DNA of 36,912 nucleotides from Auritidibacter sp. Marseille-P8566 (GTDB lineage: Bacteria; Actinomycetota; Actinomycetes; Actinomycetales; Microbacteriaceae), in assembly GCA_945860535.1 (NCBI GenBank), contig CAMAQN010000005.1, positions 1 through 36,912 of the forward strand, in the 5' to 3' direction. The notes beneath the pieces were generated by a model. It had not been told where the DNA came from, ran no database searches, and saw only the letters and a program-made list of their open reading frames with translations. Made by a program: the position numbers and the translations under genes. Positions 18,239 to 26,326 of this stretch are shown here, piece after piece (position 1 is the first letter of the stretch; each line of letters starts with the position of its first letter).

Positions 18239-18244
18239 ATCCTA
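18239..18244 (-). promoter_or_regulatory. TAGGAT element before trpB, formed by the trpC stop
   Basis: The first three bases of TAGGAT are the trpC stop codon, and six bases separate the hexamer from the trpB ATG. AGGA can act as a Shine-Dalgarno at this distance; alternatively it is an internal leaderless -10 element. Sequence alone does not decide. Confidence 0.35.
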
Positions 18245-19015
18245 AGCAACACTTGTGATCTCTGGGATCAAAATTCCAGGATCGGACGTAACCAATGCTT
18301 CGCCGACAAGTGCAACGTCCGCTCCGGCGTTGCGATAGCGAATTACATCCTGAACGTTTTTTACCGAAGATTCTGCGACCTTGATGGCATCCTTTTGTAT
18401 CGCTTGAGCCATTTTCTCGAAGAGCCCGAGGTCAGTCTGAAAGGTTTGCAAATCCCTTGTGTTGATGCCAATCAAGCGGGACCCCAGTTGGTTTGCAACA
18501 TCAATCTCTTCGAGTGTGTGGGTTTCAACCAACACCCCCATTCCAAGCTCGTGGGCATACCGATAGAGCTGTGCAAAACGTATTGGGGATAGCCAGGCCA
18601 AGATCAAAAGAACAAAGTCGGCACCGGCAGCTCTGGCTTCAAGAATTTGATACTCGGTGCTTATGAAGTCTTTACGTAGTAGCGGAATGGTCGCCTTAGA
18701 CCGAGCGTCAACCAAATCCTCGAGCCTGCCACCAAAACCAGTCTCTTCGGTAAGGACTGAAATAGCGTGAGCACCAGATTGTTGGTAGAGCTCCGCTTGA
18801 TCTGCTGCTGATGGGATCTCGGCTAAAAACCCGCGCGATGGGCTTCGTCTTTTAATTTCCGCAATTAGCTTTATGTGACTGGATTTAGAAAGGGCCTCGT
18901 AAACGTCTAACGCGCGACTAGTTATTGAAATCTTGTCGAGCAGATGCTGTTCGCTGATAGCTAGCTCTCGTCTTTGAGAAGCCTCTGCGGCCGCGACAAA
19001 GAGTTGATCAAGCAC
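18242..19015 (-). CDS. trpC: Indole-3-glycerol phosphate synthase
   Basis: TrpC closes the indole ring from CdRP in tryptophan synthesis. I place the start at GTG 19015, giving 257 residues beginning MLDQLFVAAAEASQRRE, which matches the usual actinobacterial N-terminus; the open frame extends to 19114 but that extension runs antisense-like through the upstream membrane gene and has no family resemblance. Motifs include IAEIKRRSPSRG with the catalytic lysine, LRKDFI, VETHTLEEI, GINTRDL, AESSVKN and LVGEALVTS. The start shares one base with the upstream stop (TAGTG) and has no Shine-Dalgarno, so it depends on coupling. Confidence 0.95.
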   Translation of the reverse strand: MLDQLFVAAAEASQRRELAISEQHLLDKISITSRALDVYEALSKSSHIKLIAEIKRRSPSRGFLAEIPSAADQAELYQQSGAHAISVLTEETGFGGRLEDLVDARSKATIPLLRKDFISTEYQILEARAAGADFVLLILAWLSPIRFAQLYRYAHELGMGVLVETHTLEEIDVANQLGSRLIGINTRDLQTFQTDLGLFEKMAQAIQKDAIKVAESSVKNVQDVIRYRNAGADVALVGEALVTSDPGILIPEITSVA

Positions 19016-19239
19016 TAGTGCGCTTTGGTGTGCTTGCCGCCGACACCGAAGCCTGCGCGCTTTAGGATCCAACCAACTACCGGCCCTAGGACCGCAAGCA
19101 CTGCAGAAGCCCAAACCATTGCTGCGTTGTCAAGCCAGAAGAACAGGGTGCCAATGCTGAATGCCACCAAGATGATGATGACGGTGGTCCAAGACGCTAC
19201 CGAGTTTCCGTGGCCTGGTTCAGTTGAGTTCTGCGACAT
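19015..19239 (-). CDS. Small membrane protein, HGxxPAAW-type
   Basis: This 74-residue protein has a polar N-terminus, the motif HGNSVASW at residues 10-17, two hydrophobic segments (about 18-36 and 41-60) separated by LDNA, and a basic glycine/histidine-rich C-terminus (RAGFGVGGKHTKAH). It resembles the actinobacterial family named for HGxxPAAW that lies between the Trp membrane protein and trpC; here the PAA part reads VAS. No function is established that I know of. Position inside the tryptophan genes suggests a link to the pathway or to its membrane side, but that is inference. Its stop shares one base with the trpC start. Start support: AAAGAGA lies a few bases before the ATG. Confidence 0.85.
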   Translation of the reverse strand: MSQNSTEPGHGNSVASWTTVIIILVAFSIGTLFFWLDNAAMVWASAVLAVLGPVVGWILKRAGFGVGGKHTKAH

Positions 19240-19274
19240 GTTTATCTCTTTCGACTAGCCAATTCTAGCAAGCA

Positions 19275-19763
19275 TCAAGCTTGTTCATCCCATAGTGAGC
19301 GGTTGTCATGGGTTTGGTCGGTCTCTGCCGTAGCTTTCGACTTGGACTTAGATCCAAAGAGGCTAAATGCGACTGCAAACATAGTCGCGATGCCAGCGCC
19401 AATCGCTGCCAACTGTCCCCACAGATAGGAAATCGAGACTCCGGCTTCGTGAGACTCCGGGTTGAGCACTCCGCTGAGCCGCTCAAGTTCCGCAATTACA
19501 ACGGCACTGGCTTCAAGGTCTTGACTGATCGAAATGTAGATACCCAAGCCTGTGATGCCTGCTACTAAAAAGAGAAGAGTTCTTCGTAGCTTGCCGTAGA
19601 GCGACATAAAGACTGCGGTCAGGGCAATTGCGGGCAGAAGATTCAGAACCGGAATCAACTGCCCACCGGTGAATTCCTCTTCGCCGACCAGTAGCCAGGG
19701 AAGATTCACCAGCACCCACCAGAGCGCTAGTGCCAAAACAACTAGAGAGGACTTAGAGCGCAT
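19275..19763 (-). CDS. Trp-operon-associated membrane protein
   Basis: The 162-residue product has four clear hydrophobic segments (about residues 6-27, 36-56, 63-82 and 106-130) and a charged C-terminal tail rich in Lys, Ser and Asp. Its size, topology, the WWVLVNLPWLLV start and its place just after trpE match the actinobacterial family of Trp-operon membrane proteins (Trp_oprn_chp). The open frame reaches back to 19892, but the first 43 codons are out-of-frame trpE sequence; ATG 19763 (MRSKSSLVV) is preferred and overlaps trpE by 11 bases. The function is unknown; a tryptophan-related transport or membrane role has only positional support. Confidence 0.88.
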   Translation of the reverse strand: MRSKSSLVVLALALWWVLVNLPWLLVGEEEFTGGQLIPVLNLLPAIALTAVFMSLYGKLRRTLLFLVAGITGLGIYISISQDLEASAVVIAELERLSGVLNPESHEAGVSISYLWGQLAAIGAGIATMFAVAFSLFGSKSKSKATAETDQTHDNRSLWDEQA

Positions 19764-21237
19764 TACCCATCGCATTCGCTGCCGCGATGGCCTTGAGCAT
19801 GACTGCTGCCTTGGCTTTGGTCTCGTCGCATTCACTTTGCGGGACAGAGTCCAGCACGATCCCCGCACCCGCTTGGATCCTAGCAATGCCATCTCGTATG
19901 AACGCAGTACGGATTGCTATCGCTAGGTCACTATTGCCCTGGAAGTCAAAGTATCCGACTACGCCACCAAAGAGTCCTCGATAACTCGGCTCCAAGTCAT
20001 GGATGATCTCAAGTGCCCTGGGTTTCGGAGCTCCGGAAAGCGTTCCAGCCGGAAATGTTGCGCGCAGCGCAGCCACCGGTCCCAGGTCTTTGCGCAGCTC
20101 ACCCTCAACGGTTGAAACCAGGTGCATGATGTGGCTAAACCGATGAATTTGCATGAACTCAGTGACCTGAAGTGTTGCAGGTTCACAAACCTTGAGCAGA
20201 TCATTCCGAGCAAGATCAACCAGCATCAAGTGTTCACTCTGCTCTTTGGCATCCGCCAACAATTCGTCGGCCAAGCGAAGGTCTGTAGAGGTGTCCACTC
20301 CCCTTGGCCTTGAGCCGGCAATCGGGTGCATAATTGCCTTGCCCTCAGTTACCTTGACTAGAGCTTCGGGTGAGGATCCGACGATCGTGAAATCGCCATC
20401 ACCATCTTGCCAGCGAGTCAAGTACATGTATGGGCTTGGGTTCAGCGCCCTAAGGCCTCGGTACACCTCAATCGCATCGACGTTTACCCTTTGGTCAAAT
20501 CTCTGAGAAAGCACAACCTGGAATACATCCCCCAGTCGGACGTGGTGCTTGGCCTGCTCGATTTGAGAAAGAAAGTCAGACTCGCTAGTGCGCTTTTCAA
20601 AATCTGGCTCAGGCCAGCTCGGCTCTGAAATCAAAGCCGGGGTTGGTCTTCGAAGCTGTACTTCCGCGTCAGCCAATTCTGCAAGCACCCTGTGGTAGCT
20701 GGCTTCAAGGTCCGAGCCATCATCGAAGACAACTCCCACCAGGATTAGCTCTGCACTTAGGTGATCCATAACAATCAGCTGACTGAACTGGTTGAAAGCT
20801 AAAAGTGGGACTTGGTAGTCCGCTTCTTTGGCTTCGGGTAAACGCTCAAGTAAATTGACCGCTCCCCAGCTAACAAAACCGACCAAGCCAGAGCTGAGCG
20901 GAAAGTCCACCGGAGCTGAGTGCCAGCTCGATTGCAGAGCTTCCAATGCACCAAGAGGGTCGTTGGGAATATCTCCTGATGGCAAAGCGCTGTGATCTGA
21001 TATCCAGTGAACAGAATCCTCAGTTGCAACCAATTGACCACGTGAGCGCACTCCGATGAAGGAGTACCGACCCCAGACACCCTGCTCAGCAGATTCCAGC
21101 AGGAATGTGTTCGGTCTTGAATCGCAGAGCTTTTGATAGACCCCCATGGGAGTTTCTGTCCCGGCAAAAAGCTTCTTGCTAATCGGTATGACGTTATAGG
21201 ACTTGGCTAGGTCTTTGACTTGTTCAAAGCTAAGCAT
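19753..21237 (-). CDS. trpE: Anthranilate synthase component I
   Basis: TrpE makes anthranilate from chorismate with ammonia from TrpG, the committed step of tryptophan synthesis. The 494-residue protein has the N-terminal regulatory LLESA element (LLESAEQGVWGRYSFIG, about 46-62), then the chorismate-binding domain: NPSPYMY, GSSPEALVKV, HPIAGSRPRG, DLARNDLLKVC, FPAGTLSGAPK and AGAGIVLDSVPQSECDE. LLESA and NPSPYM are the feedback-inhibition site residues in this family, so tryptophan inhibition is likely kept. No trpG, trpD or trpF is nearby. The ATG shares one base with the hisI stop (TGATG) and has its own strong GAGGAGG Shine-Dalgarno. Confidence 0.97.
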   Translation of the reverse strand: MLSFEQVKDLAKSYNVIPISKKLFAGTETPMGVYQKLCDSRPNTFLLESAEQGVWGRYSFIGVRSRGQLVATEDSVHWISDHSALPSGDIPNDPLGALEALQSSWHSAPVDFPLSSGLVGFVSWGAVNLLERLPEAKEADYQVPLLAFNQFSQLIVMDHLSAELILVGVVFDDGSDLEASYHRVLAELADAEVQLRRPTPALISEPSWPEPDFEKRTSESDFLSQIEQAKHHVRLGDVFQVVLSQRFDQRVNVDAIEVYRGLRALNPSPYMYLTRWQDGDGDFTIVGSSPEALVKVTEGKAIMHPIAGSRPRGVDTSTDLRLADELLADAKEQSEHLMLVDLARNDLLKVCEPATLQVTEFMQIHRFSHIMHLVSTVEGELRKDLGPVAALRATFPAGTLSGAPKPRALEIIHDLEPSYRGLFGGVVGYFDFQGNSDLAIAIRTAFIRDGIARIQAGAGIVLDSVPQSECDETKAKAAVMLKAIAAANAMGNAL

Positions 21238-21557
21238 CAGTCCTCCTCAAAACAGGTTGAGGTGCCATTGTGGCACGCTGGGCCGGCGGTGTGAACCAAA
21301 GCCAAGACGGTGTCGCCATCGCAGTCCAGGCTCAGCGAAACAAGTTCTTGGTAGTTTCCAGAGCTCTCGCCCTTTAGCCAGCGTTGATTTCTATATCTTG
21401 AAAAGTAAACCATTTTCTTAATTTGCAAAGACTCCAACAGAGTCTCGCGATTGGCGTAGGCAAGCATCAATACATCTTTGGTGTGAGCATCTTGAGTGAT
21501 GACCGGAACTAACCCGCGCTCGTCAAATTTGACTTCGCCTATCTCTAGATTTCTCAT
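21237..21557 (-). CDS. hisI: Phosphoribosyl-AMP cyclohydrolase
   Basis: HisI opens the adenine ring of phosphoribosyl-AMP, the third step of histidine synthesis. This 106-residue stand-alone form (not fused to HisE) shows MLAYANRET, the modified [15 protein letters not shown] substrate segment, the metal-binding [10 protein letters not shown] and the C-terminal [12 protein letters not shown] with zinc-ligand cysteines. HisE is the separate gene three positions upstream. The ATG overlaps the hisF stop by four bases (ATGA), and its own stop overlaps trpE, so it is the bridge between the his and trp genes. Confidence 0.96.
   Translation of the reverse strand: MRNLEIGEVKFDERGLVPVITQDAHTKDVLMLAYANRETLLESLQIKKMVYFSRYRNQRWLKGESSGNYQELVSLSLDCDGDTVLALVHTAGPACHNGTSTCFEED
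21242..21248 (-). promoter_or_regulatory. Strong Shine-Dalgarno of trpE inside hisI
   Basis: GAGGAGG on the minus strand lies four bases before the trpE ATG, within the last codons of hisI. It implies trpE is translated efficiently on a message that begins in the his genes. Confidence 0.75.
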
Positions 21558-22309
21558 CTGACTTCCAATCCAGCTTCTCGCAGGGAATCCTTCACATCTG
21601 AAATCGTAAACAGGCCCTCGTGAAAAACGCTCGCGGCTAACAAAGCATCCGCCCCAACATTTGCTGCAGCGACAAAGTGCTCAAGCTTTCCAGCTCCACC
21701 GGATGCGATAACCGGAACATGTGAAATCTTCTTGATGGCTGCGATTAGCTCTAGGTCGAAGCCGTCCCTAGTGCCATCTGCATCGATGCTGTTGATTAGT
21801 AACTCTCCAGCTCCAAGGTCCTGAACCTTACGAACCCACTCCAAGGCGTCTAGCTCTGTCATTTGACGACCGCCATGTGATGTGACACCGAAGCCTGATT
21901 TGGTTGGTGCTCGCTTTAGATCAAGAGAAATCACGAGAACTTGATCGCCATGCTCCCTGGAGATCTCGCTAAGTAGTTCGGGTCGTGTTATCCCTGCGGA
22001 CCCTACCGACACCTTGTCCGCACCGGATGCCAACAGCTCGGTAACATCCTGCAGCTGCCGAACACCACCACCAACGGTGAGTGGAATAAAGGCCTGCTCA
22101 GCGCACCTGGTAACCATCTCGAGCATCGTGCCACGATTCTCGACAGTAGCGGCCACATCCAAGAAGGTGACCTCATCGGCTCCCTGCAGGTAGTAGCGAT
22201 TGGCTAGTTCGACTGGGTCACCGCTGTCCTTCAAATTCTGAAAGTTGACACCCTTTACTACACGCCCAGATGCAACGTCAAGACAGGGAATTATGCGGAT
22301 CGCGGGCAC
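21554..22309 (-). CDS. hisF: Imidazole glycerol phosphate synthase, cyclase subunit
   Basis: HisF forms imidazole glycerol phosphate and AICAR using ammonia from the HisH glutaminase. The 251-residue half-barrel-repeat protein has catalytic Asp11 in [14 protein letters not shown], the second catalytic aspartate in SLDLKR (about 129), the phosphate loops VGGGVRQ, and SGGAGK. HisH and HisA are not in the window. The GTG start shares one base with the hisG stop (TAGTG) and lacks a good Shine-Dalgarno, so it probably relies on coupling. Confidence 0.97.
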   Translation of the reverse strand: MPAIRIIPCLDVASGRVVKGVNFQNLKDSGDPVELANRYYLQGADEVTFLDVAATVENRGTMLEMVTRCAEQAFIPLTVGGGVRQLQDVTELLASGADKVSVGSAGITRPELLSEISREHGDQVLVISLDLKRAPTKSGFGVTSHGGRQMTELDALEWVRKVQDLGAGELLINSIDADGTRDGFDLELIAAIKKISHVPVIASGGAGKLEHFVAAANVGADALLAASVFHEGLFTISDVKDSLREAGLEVR

Positions 22310-23151
22310 TAGATTCTCGCGGCGTGGATCGCACTCACCAGGATGGCTCGGGCACCGATTTCGTAGAGTTGATCCATAATCAGGTTGGTCTGATCCGCCT
22401 TAACTAAGGCCCTAACTGCAACCCAATCCTTATCCGCGAGCGGAGAAATAGTTGGTGATTCAATTCCAGGGGTAACTTTGGTGGCCTGAGCAATAAGGTC
22501 AACTGGACAGTCGTAATCAAAGATCACGTACTCTCTAGCGACGATCACTCCCTCGAGTCTTCTGAGAAGCTTTGCTGCTTCCTTCGACTTTCCAGGCGCG
22601 GAAATCAGCCTTGCTGTCGACTTCAGGATGACCGGACCGAAAATCGCAAGCCCTGCCTTGCGCAGGGTGTTTCCAGTTGAGACCACATCCGCAACAGCGT
22701 CAGCTACTCCAAGCTTCACTGCCGACTCAACAGCCCCGTCAAGCTTTACGATTTCGGCCGTGACTCCCTGCTCTGCTAGGTAGTCCGAAATCAAGTTTGG
22801 GTAGGCGGTAGCAAGTCGTTTTCCCTGCAGATCTGCAACCGATTGAAATCCGGACTCAACAGGTGCGGCGAATCTAAATGTTGAAGCTCCAAAACCTAGG
22901 TCAGCCACTTCATCCGCTTTGGATTGCGCATCCTTCAGTAAGTCCAAACCAGTTAGACCGACATCGAGTGACCCGGAGCCGACATAGGTAGCGATATCTC
23001 TTGGTCTTAGGTAGAAAAATTCAATTTGGTTCTGCTCATCTACCAGGTGGAGCTCGGCAGTGTCTCTTCTAACGGCATAGCCGGCTTCCCTAAGCATTGA
23101 GATAGCCGAGTCGGACAGGATGCCTTTGTTCGGGATCGCTACTCTAAGCAT
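22309..23151 (-). CDS. hisG: ATP phosphoribosyltransferase, long form
   Basis: HisG joins ATP and PRPP, the first and feedback-regulated step of histidine synthesis. At 280 residues it is the long form with a C-terminal ACT-like regulatory domain (about 205-280), so it does not need HisZ. The N-terminus [20 protein letters not shown] and the PRPP-binding region with [13 protein letters not shown] are present. The ATG shares one base with the hisE stop (TAATG) and has GAGGAG eight bases upstream. Placement directly after hisE groups the first two steps. Confidence 0.97.
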   Translation of the reverse strand: MLRVAIPNKGILSDSAISMLREAGYAVRRDTAELHLVDEQNQIEFFYLRPRDIATYVGSGSLDVGLTGLDLLKDAQSKADEVADLGFGASTFRFAAPVESGFQSVADLQGKRLATAYPNLISDYLAEQGVTAEIVKLDGAVESAVKLGVADAVADVVSTGNTLRKAGLAIFGPVILKSTARLISAPGKSKEAAKLLRRLEGVIVAREYVIFDYDCPVDLIAQATKVTPGIESPTISPLADKDWVAVRALVKADQTNLIMDQLYEIGARAILVSAIHAARI

Positions 23152-23414
23152 TAGAGCTGCTCCTCTACTTTGGAAAGCGGAATTCCGCGGGCGATCAAGA
23201 TCAGTTGTAGGTGGTAAATCAATTGCGAAGCCTCAAGTGCTAATTGCTCGTCAGATTCGTGCTCTGCGGCCATCCAAACCTCGGCTGCTTCCTCCACGAT
23301 CTTTTTGCCGATGGCATGCACTCCAAGCTCAAGCAATTCGGTCGATCGCGACCCCGCTGGGCGCTCCAAGTTTCGAATGCTGAGCTCTTCAAAGAGCTGG
23401 TCAAAGGATTTCAT
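23151..23414 (-). CDS. hisE: Phosphoribosyl-ATP pyrophosphatase
   Basis: HisE removes pyrophosphate from phosphoribosyl-ATP, step two of histidine synthesis. The 87-residue all-alpha protein has the MazG-like metal-binding helix pair, [18 protein letters not shown] followed by [11 protein letters not shown]. It is the first gene of the his-trp series, 23 bases after the rpe stop. No Shine-Dalgarno is visible; TAACCT six bases before the ATG suggests a leaderless transcript starting here. Confidence 0.95.
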   Translation of the reverse strand: MKSFDQLFEELSIRNLERPAGSRSTELLELGVHAIGKKIVEEAAEVWMAAEHESDEQLALEASQLIYHLQLILIARGIPLSKVEEQL

Positions 23415-23420
23415 GGCACT

Positions 23421-23426
23421 AGGTTA
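23421..23426 (-). promoter_or_regulatory. Candidate leaderless -10 element of the his-trp series
   Basis: TAACCT on the minus strand lies six bases before the hisE ATG inside the 23-bp rpe-hisE gap. If real, it starts the his-trp transcript with no untranslated leader and so no room for attenuation upstream of hisE. Confidence 0.5.
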
Positions 23427-23437
23427 CCGCCCCAGGG

Positions 23438-24088
23438 CTAGTGACTGTTGGCTAGTTGCCTCAGCTTGGAAATTTCTAGGTTGCGATTTTCTGCCCTAAA
23501 GACAGCGCTACCAGCAACAAAAACATCTGCTCCGGCTTCGGCAAGCTGAGAAATATTTGACTCTGTTACACCACCATCGACCTGAATAGCTAAGGACAGA
23601 CCCCTTGAATTCATTGCACTTCTGGCCTGGGTAATCTTTGTAATCGTCTCTGGGATCAGCTTTTGTCCGCCAAAACCAGGCTCAACTGTCATAACTAGCA
23701 GCATATCAATTTCTGGCAATAGTTCGGCCACCGATCGAAAAGGCGTGCCCGGCTTGATGGCGATTGCGGCCTTTGAGCCAATGTCTCGAATCTTTCTTGC
23801 AAGACCTATTGGGTCTGAGGCTGCCTCAAGATGGAAGGTCACTGATTCGCAACCGAGCTCCGCGTAAGCAGGTGCCCAGCGCTCTGGATTAGAAATCATT
23901 AGGTGAATGTCCAGAGGCAGTTTTGTGACCTCAAACAACCTGGAAACAATCGGTAAACCCAGGGTCAGGTTTGGAACGAAGTGGTTATCCATAACATCGA
24001 CGTGCGCGGCATCGGCGCTCGAGATCATTGCTAGTTCGGCCTCAAGATTCGCAAAATCTGCGCTCAGAATCGAAGGATAAATCTTCAT
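23438..24088 (-). CDS. rpe: Ribulose-phosphate 3-epimerase
   Basis: Rpe interconverts ribulose 5-phosphate and xylulose 5-phosphate in the pentose phosphate pathway, which feeds PRPP synthesis. The 216-residue TIM barrel has PSILSADFANLE, metal/catalytic residues in HVDVMDNHFVPN (Asp32 area), IHLMISNPE, the VEPGFGGQK loop and catalytic QVDGGV. The ATG lies nine bases after the rsmB stop, and that stop supplies the TAA of the hexamer TAAGCT six bases before the ATG. There is no Shine-Dalgarno. Confidence 0.97.
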   Translation of the reverse strand: MKIYPSILSADFANLEAELAMISSADAAHVDVMDNHFVPNLTLGLPIVSRLFEVTKLPLDIHLMISNPERWAPAYAELGCESVTFHLEAASDPIGLARKIRDIGSKAAIAIKPGTPFRSVAELLPEIDMLLVMTVEPGFGGQKLIPETITKITQARSAMNSRGLSLAIQVDGGVTESNISQLAEAGADVFVAGSAVFRAENRNLEISKLRQLANSH

Positions 24089-24094
24089 ACCGCG

Positions 24095-24100
24095 AGCTTA
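24095..24100 (-). promoter_or_regulatory. Candidate leaderless -10 of rpe, formed by the rsmB stop
   Basis: TAAGCT starts with the TAA stop codon of rsmB and ends six bases before the rpe ATG. The interval CGCGGT contains no Shine-Dalgarno. Confidence 0.45.
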
Positions 24101-25417
24101 CTTCTTACGAAGGATTGCGATAAACATCGCATCGGTGGCGTGAAGGTGTGTCCAAAGCTGAGCCGTCTTGCGATCGGTACCCATTTGCAATTGTGGTGAG
24201 ATTCTATTTAGTACCTCATTTGTGTTTACTAATTCGAGCTCCGGGTGGTTATCGAGGACCTGCTTTATCTGGTTATTGGTCTCAAGAACTAGTGGTGAAC
24301 AGGTCGAATAGAGCAAGTAGCCACCTGTCTTGAGCGCGTGGCCTGCTGCATCGAGCAGTTCGCCCTGAAGCTTGGTTAGTCCACTTAGCTGCTCGGTCGT
24401 TTTGCGCCAGCGTGATTCTGGCTTTCGCCTTACTGATCCCAGTCCCGTGCAGGGTGCATCAAGGAGAACTGCGTCGTAGGTGTTCTTTTTAGCGTCTTGA
24501 CCGTAACCAACCTTCACTGTTCCTGGAAGCTTTGGGTTCAACGCAGATCTAACTAAGTCTGCGCGGTTAGATATTGGTTCAAGGCAGTCAAGAACTCCGC
24601 CATCTAACGCGATCCCAGCCTGCAGCATCGCCGCCTTTCCGCCAGGACCAGCACACATGTCCAGCCACCTACCGGATTTATCTGCGACGGCTAGCAGAGC
24701 CAAAGCCACCAGCTGTGACCCCTGATCCTGGACTCTCACCCCTGGAACTGTCAGGTACGGTTCTGGATTACCGGTTGCTAAAAACGCTGTTGGAGCAGCG
24801 GAGCCAGGTTGCAGCCCTTCGCCGACTAAGTATTCCGCCGCTTTGGTGTTTGGAAGCGCTGCCAGGTTCACGGTCGGTGTTTCGTTATTCGCCTCTAGTA
24901 GAGCCTCGAGCTGATCCTTCTTGCCGTCTAGTTCCAGAGCGCTCTTCAGCGCTGCAATAACCCAGGTTGGGTGCGAATAGCGAATAGCAAGCATCTCTTC
25001 TGTTCGTTTACCTTCACAGCAGTCATCCAGTAGCTTCTCAAACCCCGCGAGGTCAGCGTTTCTAAGTACGGCATTAGCTAGTCCCGCGGCACTTTTCTCA
25101 AAGGTCTTTACAAGCTCAACGGTCTCGTGAATTGCTGCGTGTGCGGGAATTCGCATTCTGAACAGCTGATGCATTCCCACCCTAAGAACGATGCGGAGCT
25201 TTGCGGAAAGAACTTTTCCGGTCGTGAAGTGGTCAATGAAGCTGTCATACTGAAGTTGCCAGCGAAGACTTCCGTAGCTCAGCTCTTGAATCAAACCCCT
25301 GTCGGAATCGGGGACGTTTGCTCTTGTGAGAAAACTAGGAAGCAGCAGATTTATGTAGCTGTCGGAATCCGCCACGCGAGTCAAAAGATCAATCGCGACC
25401 ATTCTTGGATTAGGCAA
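24098..25417 (-). CDS. rsmB: 16S rRNA (cytosine-967-C5) methyltransferase
   Basis: RsmB methylates C967 of 16S rRNA. The 439-residue protein has an N-terminal NusB-like helical domain (about 1-130) and a C-terminal SAM-dependent domain with DMCAGPGGK (253-261), DAPCTGLG with Cys323, and YSTCSP with catalytic Cys373. The start is taken as TTG 25417, which overlaps the fmt stop by eight bases and retains NPRMVAIDLL, a conserved-looking beginning; ATG 25402 is a possible shorter start. Only a weak GAAGTGA precedes the TTG. The fmt-rsmB order is common in many bacteria. Confidence 0.93.
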   Translation of the reverse strand: MPNPRMVAIDLLTRVADSDSYINLLLPSFLTRANVPDSDRGLIQELSYGSLRWQLQYDSFIDHFTTGKVLSAKLRIVLRVGMHQLFRMRIPAHAAIHETVELVKTFEKSAAGLANAVLRNADLAGFEKLLDDCCEGKRTEEMLAIRYSHPTWVIAALKSALELDGKKDQLEALLEANNETPTVNLAALPNTKAAEYLVGEGLQPGSAAPTAFLATGNPEPYLTVPGVRVQDQGSQLVALALLAVADKSGRWLDMCAGPGGKAAMLQAGIALDGGVLDCLEPISNRADLVRSALNPKLPGTVKVGYGQDAKKNTYDAVLLDAPCTGLGSVRRKPESRWRKTTEQLSGLTKLQGELLDAAGHALKTGGYLLYSTCSPLVLETNNQIKQVLDNHPELELVNTNEVLNRISPQLQMGTDRKTAQLWTHLHATDAMFIAILRKK

Positions 25418-26315
25418 GATGAATCACTTCGCTCAAGCCGCGGAACCAGTCAGAGGCGGCCATAGCTTGTTTTCCTGAGGGTTGAACGATTACAAGTTCT
25501 AATCGGCTGCCGTCTAAGCACTCCAGCAAAATCTTCTCCGAAGACTTTGAGACTCTCCCCTTACTTGGGTTCTCGGTCCAAGTAGATGTACCAAGCGATC
25601 TGGTTTCTAAAATCCGGATGGGGCTGCCATCAAGTTCGCACCAGGCAATCGGTTCTGGATTGAATGCCATCACAGCCCGGTGAACACTTAGGGCATTCTC
25701 ACTTAGGTCCAACCGAGCTGATGTCCGATTCAACTTCGGTGCAAAGGTAGCCTCTCCACTTTGGGGAGTTGCCACCTTTTGCTTGCCAGCTTGTTGCTGA
25801 AACAGATTTACGCCGACAATAGTGAAGCGCTCAAGGGCCTCGCCAGTGGTTTCGTTTTCCCCCAGCGGAATCTGTTGTGAAGCAATGATTGGGCCAGTAT
25901 CCATTCCTGCATCGAGTTCAAAGAGAGTGACACCAGCGCCTATCCCCCCAGAGAGGATCGACTGCTGCAGCGGAGAGGCTCCCCGCCATTTTGGCAACAA
26001 ACTGAAGTGAATGTTCCACCAGGGCATTACATCCAGTGCAGCCTGCGGTATCAAGCTGCCAAAGGCAACAACCAGGGCAAGCTCCACTCCTGCCGCCTTG
26101 ATTTTGGCTAGCTCATCTTCCCTGATCCTGTTGGTCTTCATTACGGACAGACCTAATTCTTTGGCCATACGAGCTACCGGCGAAGGGGTAAGTATTCGTT
26201 TTCTTCCTACTTCGGCATCTGGCCGAGTGATAACCAAAACAACCTCGTGGGTTTTTGAGACCAGTTCCAGAGCCAGAGCAGAATTCTCTGGCGTTCCAGC
26301 AAAAATTATTTTCAT
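25410..26315 (-). CDS. fmt: Methionyl-tRNA formyltransferase
   Basis: Fmt formylates the initiator methionyl-tRNA with 10-formyl-THF. The 301-residue protein starts MKIIFAGTPENSALALEL. The catalytic Asn-His pair is in NIHFSLLPKWRGASP and the catalytic Asp in ELDAGMDTGPI; a C-terminal beta-barrel domain for tRNA binding follows from about residue 205. A GTG two codons upstream (26321) is also in frame, but AGGTG, which overlaps the priA stop codon, is eight bases from ATG 26315 and too close to the GTG, so the ATG is chosen. Confidence 0.95.
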   Translation of the reverse strand: MKIIFAGTPENSALALELVSKTHEVVLVITRPDAEVGRKRILTPSPVARMAKELGLSVMKTNRIREDELAKIKAAGVELALVVAFGSLIPQAALDVMPWWNIHFSLLPKWRGASPLQQSILSGGIGAGVTLFELDAGMDTGPIIASQQIPLGENETTGEALERFTIVGVNLFQQQAGKQKVATPQSGEATFAPKLNRTSARLDLSENALSVHRAVMAFNPEPIAWCELDGSPIRILETRSLGTSTWTENPSKGRVSKSSEKILLECLDGSRLELVIVQPSGKQAMAASDWFRGLSEVIHLA

Positions 26316-26326
26316 TCTCACATCAC

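Noticed and set aside
19016-19114. Extended trpC reading frame to 19114
   Set aside because: The added 33 codons are an out-of-frame reading of the small membrane gene; the TrpC family begins at the GTG overlapping that gene's stop.
19764-19892. Extended frame of the Trp membrane protein to 19892
   Set aside because: The extension is basic, unlike a membrane protein start, and lies wholly within trpE.
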